27,843 nt of DNA from an uncultured Panacagrimonas sp. (GTDB taxonomy: Bacteria > Pseudomonadota > Gammaproteobacteria > Nevskiales > Nevskiaceae): the NCBI GenBank assembly GCA_946481265.1, contig CAMLNE010000007.1, positions 1-27,843 of the forward strand, read 5' to 3'. The notes beneath the pieces were generated by a model. It made no database searches. It saw nothing but the letters and a program-made list of their open reading frames with translations, and was not told the origin of the DNA. The translations under genes and the position numbers were made by a program. Below are positions 17,482 to 25,573 of the stretch, piece by piece. Numbering within the stretch: position 1 is the stretch's first letter; the number at the start of each line of letters is the position of its first letter.

Positions 17482-18654
17482 ATGTTCAAGATCCAGACGC
17501 TGAACAACATCTCCCTGCTCGGTCTCGAACGCCTGCCGCGCGAGCGCTACGAGGTAGCCAGCGAACTCAGTCATCCGGACGCCGTGCTGGTGCGCTCGGC
17601 CGACATGCACAAGATCGAGATCCCGGCCTCGGTCAAGGCGATCGGACGTGCCGGCGCCGGCACCAACAACATCCCGGTGGCCGCGATGAGCAGGCGCGGC
17701 GTGCCCGTCTTCAACGCCCCCGGCGCGAACGCCAACGCGGTCAAGGAGCTGGTCCTGGCCGGCATGCTGCTGGCGGCGCGCAACATCGGTGCGGCACTCG
17801 ATTTCGTGAAGAAGCTCGATGGCGACGACCGGGCGATGCACGAGGCGGTGGAGGCGGGCAAGAAGAAATTCGTCGGCTTCGAACTGCCGGGCCGTAGCCT
17901 GGGCGTGATCGGCCTGGGCGCCATTGGCGTCAAGGTCGCCAACACCGCGATCGAGCTGGGCATGGAGGTCTGGGGCTTCGATCCCGCCATGACCGTGCAG
18001 AACGCGTGGAAGCTCGATGCGCGCGTGCGCCAGGCGCTGTCGGTGGACGACCTGATGGCGCGCTCGCAGTTCGTCTCCGTGCACGTGCCGCTGCTGGACG
18101 CCACCCGGGGCCTGGTCAACGCGGACCGTCTCAAGCTGCTCAAGAAGCGCGGGGTGGTGCTCAACTTCGCGCGCGACGCCATCGTGGACGAGAAGGCGGC
18201 GATCGAGGCGCTCAATGACGGCAGCCTGCACGCCTATGTCTGCGACTTTCCCTCGAACTCGCTCAAGGGCCATCCGCGTGTCATCACCACCCCGCACCTG
18301 GGCGCCTCCACCAACGAGGCGGAGGACAATTGCGCGGTGATGGTGGCCGACCAGCTCCGCGAGTTCCTCGAGCACGGCAACATCACGAATTCGGTGAATT
18401 TCCCCGAGGCGATGCTGCCCTTGCTGCCAGGCAAGACCCGCCTGGCCATCTCCAACGCGAACGTGCCGAACATGGTCGGCCAGATCTCCACCACCCTGGC
18501 CAGCCATCGGCTCAACATCGCCGACCTGCTCAACAAGTCGCGCGGCGACATCGCCTACACCCTGGTGGACATGGATTCCGGCATCCCGCAGCCGGCGGTC
18601 GACGAGATCGCCGCCATCGAGGGGGTGCTCAACGTCCGCGTGATCACCGGCTAG
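17482..18654 (+). CDS. serA: D-3-phosphoglycerate dehydrogenase
   Basis: A 390-residue NAD-dependent enzyme that oxidises 3-phosphoglycerate to 3-phosphohydroxypyruvate, the substrate of SerC. Visible are RAGAGTNNIP, the Rossmann loop GVIGLGAIGVKVAN, catalytic Arg231 in NFARDAIVDE, and His272 in TPHLGASTNEAEDNC. A C-terminal ACT domain follows (about 318-390), with NANVPNMVGQISTTL, which usually mediates serine feedback. The position of the usual catalytic Glu reads Asn259 in DFPSNSL. The length is shorter than E. coli SerA (410 aa) and matches the type with DFP in place of DVFP. Its placement inside the serC-pheA cluster is notable. Confidence 0.94.
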   Translation: MFKIQTLNNISLLGLERLPRERYEVASELSHPDAVLVRSADMHKIEIPASVKAIGRAGAGTNNIPVAAMSRRGVPVFNAPGANANAVKELVLAGMLLAARNIGAALDFVKKLDGDDRAMHEAVEAGKKKFVGFELPGRSLGVIGLGAIGVKVANTAIELGMEVWGFDPAMTVQNAWKLDARVRQALSVDDLMARSQFVSVHVPLLDATRGLVNADRLKLLKKRGVVLNFARDAIVDEKAAIEALNDGSLHAYVCDFPSNSLKGHPRVITTPHLGASTNEAEDNCAVMVADQLREFLEHGNITNSVNFPEAMLPLLPGKTRLAISNANVPNMVGQISTTLASHRLNIADLLNKSRGDIAYTLVDMDSGIPQPAVDEIAAIEGVLNVRVITG

Positions 18655-18758
18655 GCGCGCCGACGCGCGGTGCCCCGCCTGCGCTCGCAAAAGCAGCAGG
18701 TTGCATCGCCAAGGGGCCTTTTGTTGGACAATACGGCTTTCCTCCCAGGCCTTCGTCG

Positions 18759-19856
18759 ATGCCGGAACTTTCACTTCAGGACGCACGCACGCAGATCGAT
18801 GCGCTGGACGACCAGATCCAGCGTCTGATCTCGGCGCGCGCGCGCATCGCCCAGGAAGTGGCGCGGATCAAGCAGCGCCAGGGCGACACGGGCGATCACT
18901 ACCGGCCGTCCCGCGAGGCCGAGGTGCTGCGTCGCGCGATGGAACGCAACAGCGGTCCCGACGGTGGGCCGCTGACCCACGAGGCGATCGGGCGCCTGAT
19001 GCGCGAGATCATGTCGGCCTGCCTGTCGCTGGAGTCGCCGCTGACGGTGGCCTATCTCGGGCCGGAAGGCACGTACACGCAGGCGGCCGCACTCAAGCAT
19101 TTTGGCGACGCCGTCACCGCGCGTCCGCTGGGGGCGGTGGACGAGATCTTCCGCGATGTCGAATCCGGCGCTGCCGACTACGGCGTGGTGCCCGTCGAAA
19201 ACTCCATCGGCGGCGTGGTGACCCACACCCTCGACGCCCTGGTCCACACCAAGCTGCGCATCTGCGGCGAGGTGATGCTGCCGGTGCACCATCACCTGCT
19301 GTCCCGTGAATCCTCGCTGAGCGAGGTGAGCACGGTCTACGCCCATCCGCAGTCCTTCGCGCAGACGCGCAAGTGGCTTGACGCGCGACTGCCAAAGGCC
19401 GAGCGCGAGCTGGTGTCGAGCAATGGCGAGGCGGCGCGCATCGCGGCAAAAGGGGGCGGTGCGGCGATTGCAGGACTGCCGGCCGCGCGCCTGTACGGGC
19501 TCAACATCCTGGCCTCGAACATCGAGGACGATCCCGGCAACACCACGCGCTTCCTGATCATCGGCAAGCACGATCCGACCGCAACCGGGGCGGACGTCAC
19601 CTCGCTGGTGGCCACCGCGCACCGCAACCAGCCGGGCGCGCTGTTCGCGCTTCTGCGCCCGCTCGCCGACAGCCAGATCGACATGACGCGCATCGAGTCG
19701 CGGCCGGTGCGCGGCTCACCGGTGCCCGACTACTATTTCTTTATCGACTTCGGTGGCCACGCCAGCGAACCCAGGATTCACGCGGTGCTCGAGCAGGTCC
19801 GCGCCAATTCCGCCTTCTTCAAGATCCTGGGGTCATACCCCAAGGCGGTGATGTGA
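18759..19856 (+). CDS. pheA: Bifunctional chorismate mutase / prephenate dehydratase (P-protein)
   Basis: A 365-residue fusion. An AroQ chorismate mutase domain (about 1-90) shows MPELSLQDARTQIDALDDQIQRL-type helices and IKQRQGD. A prephenate dehydratase domain (about 95-270) carries YLGPEGTYTQAAALKHFG, VPVENSIGGVVTHTLD and TRFLIIG. The C-terminal ACT domain has GALFALL and the ESRP phenylalanine-binding motif. It takes chorismate to phenylpyruvate and is usually inhibited by phenylalanine (established). ATG 18759 gives the family start; the open frame further upstream lies in serA. It is third in the cluster, 104 nt after serA. hisC follows after 71 nt. Confidence 0.96.
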   Translation: MPELSLQDARTQIDALDDQIQRLISARARIAQEVARIKQRQGDTGDHYRPSREAEVLRRAMERNSGPDGGPLTHEAIGRLMREIMSACLSLESPLTVAYLGPEGTYTQAAALKHFGDAVTARPLGAVDEIFRDVESGAADYGVVPVENSIGGVVTHTLDALVHTKLRICGEVMLPVHHHLLSRESSLSEVSTVYAHPQSFAQTRKWLDARLPKAERELVSSNGEAARIAAKGGGAAIAGLPAARLYGLNILASNIEDDPGNTTRFLIIGKHDPTATGADVTSLVATAHRNQPGALFALLRPLADSQIDMTRIESRPVRGSPVPDYYFFIDFGGHASEPRIHAVLEQVRANSAFFKILGSYPKAVM

Positions 19857-19927
19857 ACGAGCGACGCGCCCGCGCCTGATCCCTGGTTGTTCCATGCCTT
19901 CCGTGGCAGCAAGCCTCCTGGTAACCC

Positions 19928-21079
19928 ATGTCGACCCCACCTTCCACTGACCTGACCCGCAACGCCCTGCCCGGAATCCTGGGCCTGGAGGCGTACACGC
20001 CGGGCATGCCGATCGACGAACTGCAGCGCCGCCTCGGCGTGGCCGACGTCGTCAAACTGGCGTCCAACGAAAACCCGCTGGGCATGAGCCCGCGCGCACG
20101 CGAGGCACTGGCCGGTGCCGTGGCCCGGGACAACCTGGCGCTGTACCCGGACGGCAGCGGTTTCCGGCTCAAGCAGAAGATCGGCGCCTACCATGGCATC
20201 GAACCCGAGCGCATCACGCTCGGCAACGGCTCCAACGACATCCTCGAATTCCTCGCCCGCATCTACGCCGGGCCGGGTCGTGCGGTCATGTTTTCCGACT
20301 ACGCCTTCGCGGTGTACGAGATCGCGACCGAGGCGCAGAACGCGGAGGCGGTGCGCGTGCCCGCGTACCCGGCCGATCATCCGGACATGCCCTACGGGCA
20401 CGATCTGCAGGCGTTCGCACGCTGCCTGCGCGAACGTTCCGATGTCAGCCTCGTGTTCCTGGCCAACCCGAACAATCCGACCGGGACCTGGGTCACGCCG
20501 GCCGAGATCCTCGCTTTCCTGGAGCAGGTGCCACCGCACGTGATCGTCGCGCTCGACGAGGCCTACTGGGATTACCAGGACGTGGCGCTGCGCCCCGACG
20601 CGCGGCCCTGGCTGGACCGGTTCCCGAACCTGGTCGTCACGCGGACCTTCTCCAAGATCTACGGCATCGCCGGTCTGCGCGCCGGCTACGCGTTGTCGCA
20701 CGCCACCGTGGCCGACCTGCTCAACCGCGTTCGCCAGCCTTTCAACAACAACAGCCTGGCCTTGCTGGCCGCCGAACTGGCGCTGGAGGACCAGGACTTC
20801 GTGCGCCGTTCGGTGGAACTCAACACCGCGCAGCGCGCACGCCTGGATCGCGAGCTCAAGGCGATGGGCCTGCGCGTGCTGCCCTCGCAGGCCAACTTCG
20901 TGACGGTGGGCTTCGCGGGCGACGCCGGACCCATCCACCAGGGTCTGCTCGAACGCGGACTGATCGTGCGGCCGATGGGCAGCTACGGCCTTCCTTCCTT
21001 CCTGCGGGTCACGGTGGGCACCGAGGCGGAGAACACCCGCTTCCTGGCCGCGCTGAACGACATCCTGAAATCGGCGTGA
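19928..21079 (+). CDS. hisC: Histidinol-phosphate / aromatic aminotransferase (HisC, HisHb type)
   Basis: A 383-residue class I/II PLP aminotransferase. The N-terminus contains YTPGMPIDELQRRLG and KLASNENPLGMSP. LANPNNPTGTW, the PLP lysine at about 243 in TRTFSKIYGIAGLRAGYAL, and FNNNSLALLAA are typical of HisC. Lying between pheA and tyrA with no other his genes near, it most likely transaminates phenylpyruvate and 4-hydroxyphenylpyruvate. It may also serve histidine synthesis; this is an inference from the known supraoperon hisHb. The exact specificity cannot be read from sequence. The stop overlaps tyrA by GTGA. Confidence 0.93.
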   Translation: MSTPPSTDLTRNALPGILGLEAYTPGMPIDELQRRLGVADVVKLASNENPLGMSPRAREALAGAVARDNLALYPDGSGFRLKQKIGAYHGIEPERITLGNGSNDILEFLARIYAGPGRAVMFSDYAFAVYEIATEAQNAEAVRVPAYPADHPDMPYGHDLQAFARCLRERSDVSLVFLANPNNPTGTWVTPAEILAFLEQVPPHVIVALDEAYWDYQDVALRPDARPWLDRFPNLVVTRTFSKIYGIAGLRAGYALSHATVADLLNRVRQPFNNNSLALLAAELALEDQDFVRRSVELNTAQRARLDRELKAMGLRVLPSQANFVTVGFAGDAGPIHQGLLERGLIVRPMGSYGLPSFLRVTVGTEAENTRFLAALNDILKSA

Positions 21080-21939
21080 ACCGGGTCGCCATCATCGGGC
21101 TGGGCTTGATCGGCGGCTCGCTGGCGCGGGCGCTGCGGGCGGCCGGCCTCAGCCAGCAGCTCACCGGCTACGACCCTGACCCGGTCCAGCGCACGCGCGC
21201 GGTGGAACTGGGCGTCATCGATCGGGCTGCCGCGAGCGCTGTCGAGGCGGTGGAGCAGGCGACGCTGGTGGTGCTCGCCGTGCCGGTGCTGCATACGCGG
21301 GAGGCGCTCGATGGCGTGCGGTCGGCACTGCTGGCCGGCGCAATCCTCACCGACGTGGGCAGCACCAAGGTGTCCGTGCTCAGGGACGTGGCCTGCGCCT
21401 TCGGCAGCATTCCGCCCCGCTTCGTTGCCGGCCATCCCATCGCCGGCACCGAAAAGAGCGGGGTGGCCGCCTCGAAGGTGGACCTGTTCCGCGGCTGCCG
21501 CGTAGTGCTGACCCCGCACGCCGACCAGGATGCGTCGGCGCTGGCGACGGTACGCCAGATGTGGGAGGCGATCGGCTGTCGCGTGGTGGAGATGGAGGCT
21601 GCGCGCCACGACACCGTGTTCGCCGCGACCTCGCACCTGCCGCACGTGCTGGCCTACGCCTTCGTCGACATGCTCACGCGACTGCCGAACGCCGACGAGA
21701 TCTTTTCCCACGCCGGCGGTGGCTTTCGCGACTTCACGCGCATCGCCAGCTCCAGTCCCGAGCTATGGCACGACATCGTGCGGGCCAACCGTGGCGAGGT
21801 GACCGGTCTGCTCGAACGGCAGATCGGCGAACTGCAGGAACTGCTCGGCCTGATGAAGGACGAGTGCTGGCAGGATCTGCTGCACCGTTTCGAGCGCGCC
21901 CGCGCGGCGCGCGAGCGGCACCTCTCGCACATCGAGTAG
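21076..21939 (+). CDS. tyrA: Prephenate (cyclohexadienyl) dehydrogenase
   Basis: A 287-residue TyrA of the unfused type: no chorismate mutase domain and no ACT domain. It oxidises and decarboxylates prephenate and/or arogenate on the way to tyrosine. VAIIGLGLIGGSLARAL is the NAD(P) loop, VGSTKVSVL follows, GHPIAGTEKSGVAAS holds the catalytic His, and ATSHLPHVLAYAFVD and HAGGGFRDFTRIASS are family blocks. It starts with GTG 21076 overlapping the hisC stop, so translation is probably coupled. In pseudomonads the TyrA at this place is a broad cyclohexadienyl dehydrogenase; substrate choice here is unverified. aroA follows after 82 nt. Confidence 0.95.
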   Translation: MNRVAIIGLGLIGGSLARALRAAGLSQQLTGYDPDPVQRTRAVELGVIDRAAASAVEAVEQATLVVLAVPVLHTREALDGVRSALLAGAILTDVGSTKVSVLRDVACAFGSIPPRFVAGHPIAGTEKSGVAASKVDLFRGCRVVLTPHADQDASALATVRQMWEAIGCRVVEMEAARHDTVFAATSHLPHVLAYAFVDMLTRLPNADEIFSHAGGGFRDFTRIASSSPELWHDIVRANRGEVTGLLERQIGELQELLGLMKDECWQDLLHRFERARAARERHLSHIE

Positions 21940-22021
21940 GGGCCAGGCCAACCATTCGCCGCGCGCTGGCGCGGCCGTCGGTGCGAGCGCATCGACGCCA
22001 GACGCCGGAGGGCGAATCCAC

Positions 22022-23332
22022 GTGAGCGGCACCCAACTCCTCAACTGGACCGTGGCACCAGGCGGCAAGCCGACCGGCACGGTGCGCGTTCCGGGCGACA
22101 AGTCGATCTCGCATCGCTCGATCATGTTCGGATCGCTCGCGCAGGGGGTCACCGAGGTGACCGGCTTTCTCGACGGCGAGGACTGCCTGCGCACGATGGA
22201 GGCCTTCCGGTCCATGGGCGTGCGGATCGAGCGCCTGAGCGACACGGCGTTGCGCGTGCACGGGGTCGGGCTGCAGGGGCTGGCCGCTCCCGCGGCGCCG
22301 CTGGATCTGGGCAACTCGGGCACCTCGATGCGCCTGATGTCGGGCCTGATGGCGGGCCAGCGCTTCGAGAGCATTCTGGTCGGCGACGACTCGCTGTCGC
22401 GCAGGCCGATGAAGCGCGTGATCGATCCGCTGTCGCGCATGGGCGCGCGCATCGACGCACTGGATGGCCATGCGCCGCTGCATATCCATCCGGTCGACCA
22501 CCTGCAGGGCATCGCACATGTCTCGACGGTGGCCAGTGCCCAGGTCAAGTCCTGCGTCCTGCTGGCCGGCCTGTACGCCCGGGGCGAGACCTCCGTGACC
22601 GAGCCCGAGGCCTCGCGCGATCACACCGAGCGCATGCTGCAGGCCTTCGGCGTGGAGCTGGACGTGAGCCCGGGCCGCGCCGCCATCCGTGGCGGCCAGA
22701 CCCCGACCGGCACCGCCATCCCGGTCCCCGCCGACATTTCCTCGGCTGCCTTCTTCATGCTCGCCGCGGCGATCGTGCCGGGCGCGGAGCTGCTGCTGCG
22801 CGATGTCGGCATCAATCCCACGCGCACCGGCGTCATCGACATCCTGCGCGCCATGGGCGCGAGCATAGAGCTGCTCGATCCGCGCACCTTCGGCGGCGAA
22901 CCGGTCAGCGATATCCGCGTGCGCGGGCAGGGCCTGCGCGGCATTGCGGTCGACCCGGCACTGGTGGCCTCGGCCATCGACGAGTTTCCCGCCGTCTTCA
23001 TCGCCGCGGCCTGTGCCGAGGGCGAGACCCTGGTGACCGGTGCAGAGGAGCTGCGGGTCAAGGAGTCCGACCGCATCCAGACCATGGTCGACGGCCTGGT
23101 CGCACTGGGCATCGAGGCCGAGGCCACCGCCGACGGCGCGCGGATCCGGGGCGGTCAGCTGCGGGGCGGGCAGATCGATTCACATGGTGATCATCGCGTG
23201 GCGATGTCCTTCGCCATGGCGGCCCTGCGATCGAACGGGCCCATCCGCATCCTGGATTGCGAGAACGTGGGCACCTCGTTCCCGCGTTTCGCCGAGACCG
23301 CCGCCGCCATGGGGCTATCGATCGAGCGCTGA
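22022..23332 (+). CDS. aroA: EPSP synthase (3-phosphoshikimate 1-carboxyvinyltransferase)
   Basis: A 436-residue enzyme joining shikimate-3-phosphate and PEP (established). It starts with GTG 22022. Blocks seen: VRVPGDKSISHRSIMFGSLA, LGNSGTSMRLMSGLMAGQ, SLSRRPMKRVIDPL, ELRVKESDRI and HGDHRVAMSFAMAAL. The LGNSGTSMRL and RPMxR blocks resemble the variant more common in alphaproteobacteria and xanthomonads than in E. coli (LGNAGTAMRP). That type overlaps the so-called class II enzymes. It ends the cluster: no cmk or rpsA follows, and the next gene is on the opposite strand 45 nt away. Confidence 0.95.
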   Translation: MSGTQLLNWTVAPGGKPTGTVRVPGDKSISHRSIMFGSLAQGVTEVTGFLDGEDCLRTMEAFRSMGVRIERLSDTALRVHGVGLQGLAAPAAPLDLGNSGTSMRLMSGLMAGQRFESILVGDDSLSRRPMKRVIDPLSRMGARIDALDGHAPLHIHPVDHLQGIAHVSTVASAQVKSCVLLAGLYARGETSVTEPEASRDHTERMLQAFGVELDVSPGRAAIRGGQTPTGTAIPVPADISSAAFFMLAAAIVPGAELLLRDVGINPTRTGVIDILRAMGASIELLDPRTFGGEPVSDIRVRGQGLRGIAVDPALVASAIDEFPAVFIAAACAEGETLVTGAEELRVKESDRIQTMVDGLVALGIEAEATADGARIRGGQLRGGQIDSHGDHRVAMSFAMAALRSNGPIRILDCENVGTSFPRFAETAAAMGLSIER

Positions 23333-23377
23333 CGGCGCTCCCTTCCCGGTAGCAGGTCGGGCGACCGCGATCAGCTC

Positions 23378-25081
23378 TCAGCGAAGGCCGGACTTTGCCA
23401 GTTCGGTCGCACCGGACCGGTAGGGCGTACCGTCGTGCAGGCGGCGCTCGCGGACCTGGTAGCCGTCGGCCAGCAACAGGTCCGCAGGCTGGTCGTGTCG
23501 CGTGCGGACCTGCATCAGGTCCAGCAGCGTCCAGTCCAGCACGTCGGTCTGGTAGGGACGCTGTTCGAGTTGTGCCTTGCGAGCGGCGTCTGGCGGCTGC
23601 GAAATCCACAGCAGAAGGGGGACCACCTGGCCCGGCTCGTCCGGCGAGTGGCCGGTGAAGTTACGCGTGTGGCCGACTTCCTCGGCGTGGTCGGAGGTGT
23701 AGAGCCAGGCGCCGCTGGAGGTGCCCAGCGCTTTGCGGAAGTCCGTGTAGAGCCGGCTGATCACCTGGTCCTGGTAGAGCATCACGTCGTCGTACTGGTC
23801 GCGCTTGAGCCGAAGCCAGGGCGGCCGGCCTTTCGCGGCAAGTTCACGGTCGACCTCATCGAAGCTGGATTCGAAGTGCCGCAGCTCGTCGGGACAGCGC
23901 AGGTCGTAATGCGCATGGGCACCCATCAGGTGGGCGATGACCAGCTTGCGCGGCGCCGGATCCTCCAGCGCCGCCTTCCACTCCGGCAGGATGCGCTCGT
24001 CCAGGCTGCGATCGTTCACCGCACCGCCCTTGTTGAGCATGCGTTGAACGTCGGCCTCCTCGGCGAAGCGCGTGCTGATGTAGCGGTCGTGCTGGTTGCT
24101 GATCCAGAACACCTTGTAGCCCGCCTCCCGTGCCAGCATCAGGACGCTCGGCAGCGCCTCCTCGTTGAGGGCGTCCCGCAGCGAAAGCGGCGTCAGCATG
24201 TGGCGCAGCGACGACACGGTGCTGGCGGCGGCCGAGATGACGTCGCGGAACACCAGCATCTCGCCCGCATGGCGGGACAGTTCGGGCGTCGTTTCGCGGG
24301 CATAGCCGTAGAGCTGCCAGTTCCAGCGGCTGGTGCTCTCGCCGATCACCAGCCCCACGGTGTGCCGCTCCGGGCCGGTATAGGTCGGCTGCCAGTCACC
24401 AAGCTGCGCACGCGCGATTTCGCGCTTGCTGCGAAGCGTCTCGACATTGGCCCGGAACTCTTCCACGGTGGCTGCCTGCACCGGCCAGAACACCAGCGGA
24501 TTGGCGCGCCGCACAGTGGGGTGCAGGTGCAGCAGGGCGAACACCAGGCCCGCTGCGATCACGCTGCGCCGCCGTGACGGACCGTGCGCCGGATCGGGGC
24601 GCGTGGCGACGAACAGCAGCACCGCCAGCACCGACAGCTGCAAGGTGTAGGTCCCGAGCAGGCGCCAGTAATTCATCAGGAACTCGGCGGACTCGTCGCC
24701 GTTGGTGTTGGAGACCGCCTCGATGACCAGTGCCGCGTCGGGACGGCTCTTGTACACGGTGATGAGGAACGCCTTGACGCCCAGGTCGGCGACGAAGGCG
24801 AGATTCCAGGCCAGGGGCAGCCAGCGCGCGCGCGCCGTGCCTCGACTGAACGCGGACAGGACGTGCGCTCCCAGGCAGTAGACCAGGGCCGCTTCCGCGG
24901 TATCGCGCCAGCCCAGTTTCATCAGGCCGTAACCGCAGACGACCAGGATGGTGCCCGTGAATGCGGGATGACGACGCGCTGCGACGATCATCCGGCGCAT
25001 CGCATCTGCGGGCACGGATCGCGTGCAGTCCTCCCAAGCATCGACAAGACGGCGGGTAAGGGAGGCTGCACGTCGTCTCAT
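23378..25081 (-). CDS. Membrane phosphoethanolamine transferase-like protein (EptA/CptA family)
   Basis: A predicted 567-residue inner-membrane protein with about five N-terminal hydrophobic segments and a large periplasmic sulfatase-like domain. Nucleophile motif VIGESTSRWNWQLYGY places Thr at about 250. TTPEL follows. Metal-site blocks are HLMGAHAHYDLRCP, YTSDHAEEVGH and NFTGHSP. The family moves phosphoethanolamine from phosphatidylethanolamine to lipid A, core sugars or other glycans (established). The acceptor here is unknown. The GEST motif and order look closest to CptA-like members. The frame is open to 25228. I prefer ATG 25081, with Met at 25000 as a shorter option, since residues before 25081 are Arg/Ala-rich and unlike a membrane protein start. 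It converges on aroA. Confidence 0.82.
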   Translation of the reverse strand: MRRRAASLTRRLVDAWEDCTRSVPADAMRRMIVAARRHPAFTGTILVVCGYGLMKLGWRDTAEAALVYCLGAHVLSAFSRGTARARWLPLAWNLAFVADLGVKAFLITVYKSRPDAALVIEAVSNTNGDESAEFLMNYWRLLGTYTLQLSVLAVLLFVATRPDPAHGPSRRRSVIAAGLVFALLHLHPTVRRANPLVFWPVQAATVEEFRANVETLRSKREIARAQLGDWQPTYTGPERHTVGLVIGESTSRWNWQLYGYARETTPELSRHAGEMLVFRDVISAAASTVSSLRHMLTPLSLRDALNEEALPSVLMLAREAGYKVFWISNQHDRYISTRFAEEADVQRMLNKGGAVNDRSLDERILPEWKAALEDPAPRKLVIAHLMGAHAHYDLRCPDELRHFESSFDEVDRELAAKGRPPWLRLKRDQYDDVMLYQDQVISRLYTDFRKALGTSSGAWLYTSDHAEEVGHTRNFTGHSPDEPGQVVPLLLWISQPPDAARKAQLEQRPYQTDVLDWTLLDLMQVRTRHDQPADLLLADGYQVRERRLHDGTPYRSGATELAKSGLR

Positions 25082-25335
25082 GAGGCCAGGCGTCCGTCTT
25101 TCCAGATGAAGGGAACGGGCCTGGAACGCCCGTGCGGATGCGTTCTGATTAACGTCGAGGCGGTGAACCGCGCATGAATCCCGCTGCCTGGCTGCGCCGG
25201 CCGCGAACCGGCGTCCGCGGGCATGCACGCTCCTCCGAAGGGCTGCGTGTGCATTGCCGGTAAAAGGCGGACTTCCATGCGGACGCGAACGATGAACTCG
25301 GCGAAGGGATTCGGATTGATGTCGACGTGGGCCAT
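25078..25335 (-). CDS. Possible small ORF upstream of the phosphoethanolamine transferase (unrecognised)
   Basis: An 85-residue frame on the minus strand starting at ATG 25335-25333 (MAHVDINPNPFAEFIVRVRM...). Its stop overlaps the preferred ATG of the transferase gene by ATGA (25081-25078). The first 24 codons are strongly G/C-ended. The rest are mixed and include rare TTA and AGA codons. It has no recognisable domain, no Shine-Dalgarno and no hydrophobic segment. It could be a translation leader, a short real gene or chance. No other convincing gene lies between 25082 and 25526. Confidence 0.25.
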   Translation of the reverse strand: MAHVDINPNPFAEFIVRVRMEVRLLPAMHTQPFGGACMPADAGSRPAQPGSGIHARFTASTLIRTHPHGRSRPVPFIWKDGRLAS

Positions 25336-25519
25336 CGTCCGGGAATCCCGGGTCCGCAGCGCCCGCCCGCGATATTCGCCAACTCGAAGGGCGGCATCAA
25401 CTGCCTGCATTCGGTCCGCGCGCAAGGGAAAGACCGGGCCGGACCCCGCGCTGTTTTCCGGACGGGCGAAACAGGTCTGATGGCCCTGCGTCGGCGGCCG
25501 ACCCGGTTGGAGGCCGACC

Positions 25520-25559
25520 GGAAAATATCCGGCAGCCCGTCGTCGACGGGCTGCCGGAT
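25520..25559 (-). terminator. Rho-independent terminator after the flavin monooxygenase
   Basis: A perfect 15-bp inverted repeat (25527-25541 and 25545-25559, core GGCAGCCCGTC) with a 3-nt loop. On the minus strand it is followed by ATTTTCC. It starts 14 nt after the monooxygenase stop and should separate that gene from the transferase gene downstream. Confidence 0.85.
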
Positions 25560-25573
25560 GCGGCGCTGCCCGG

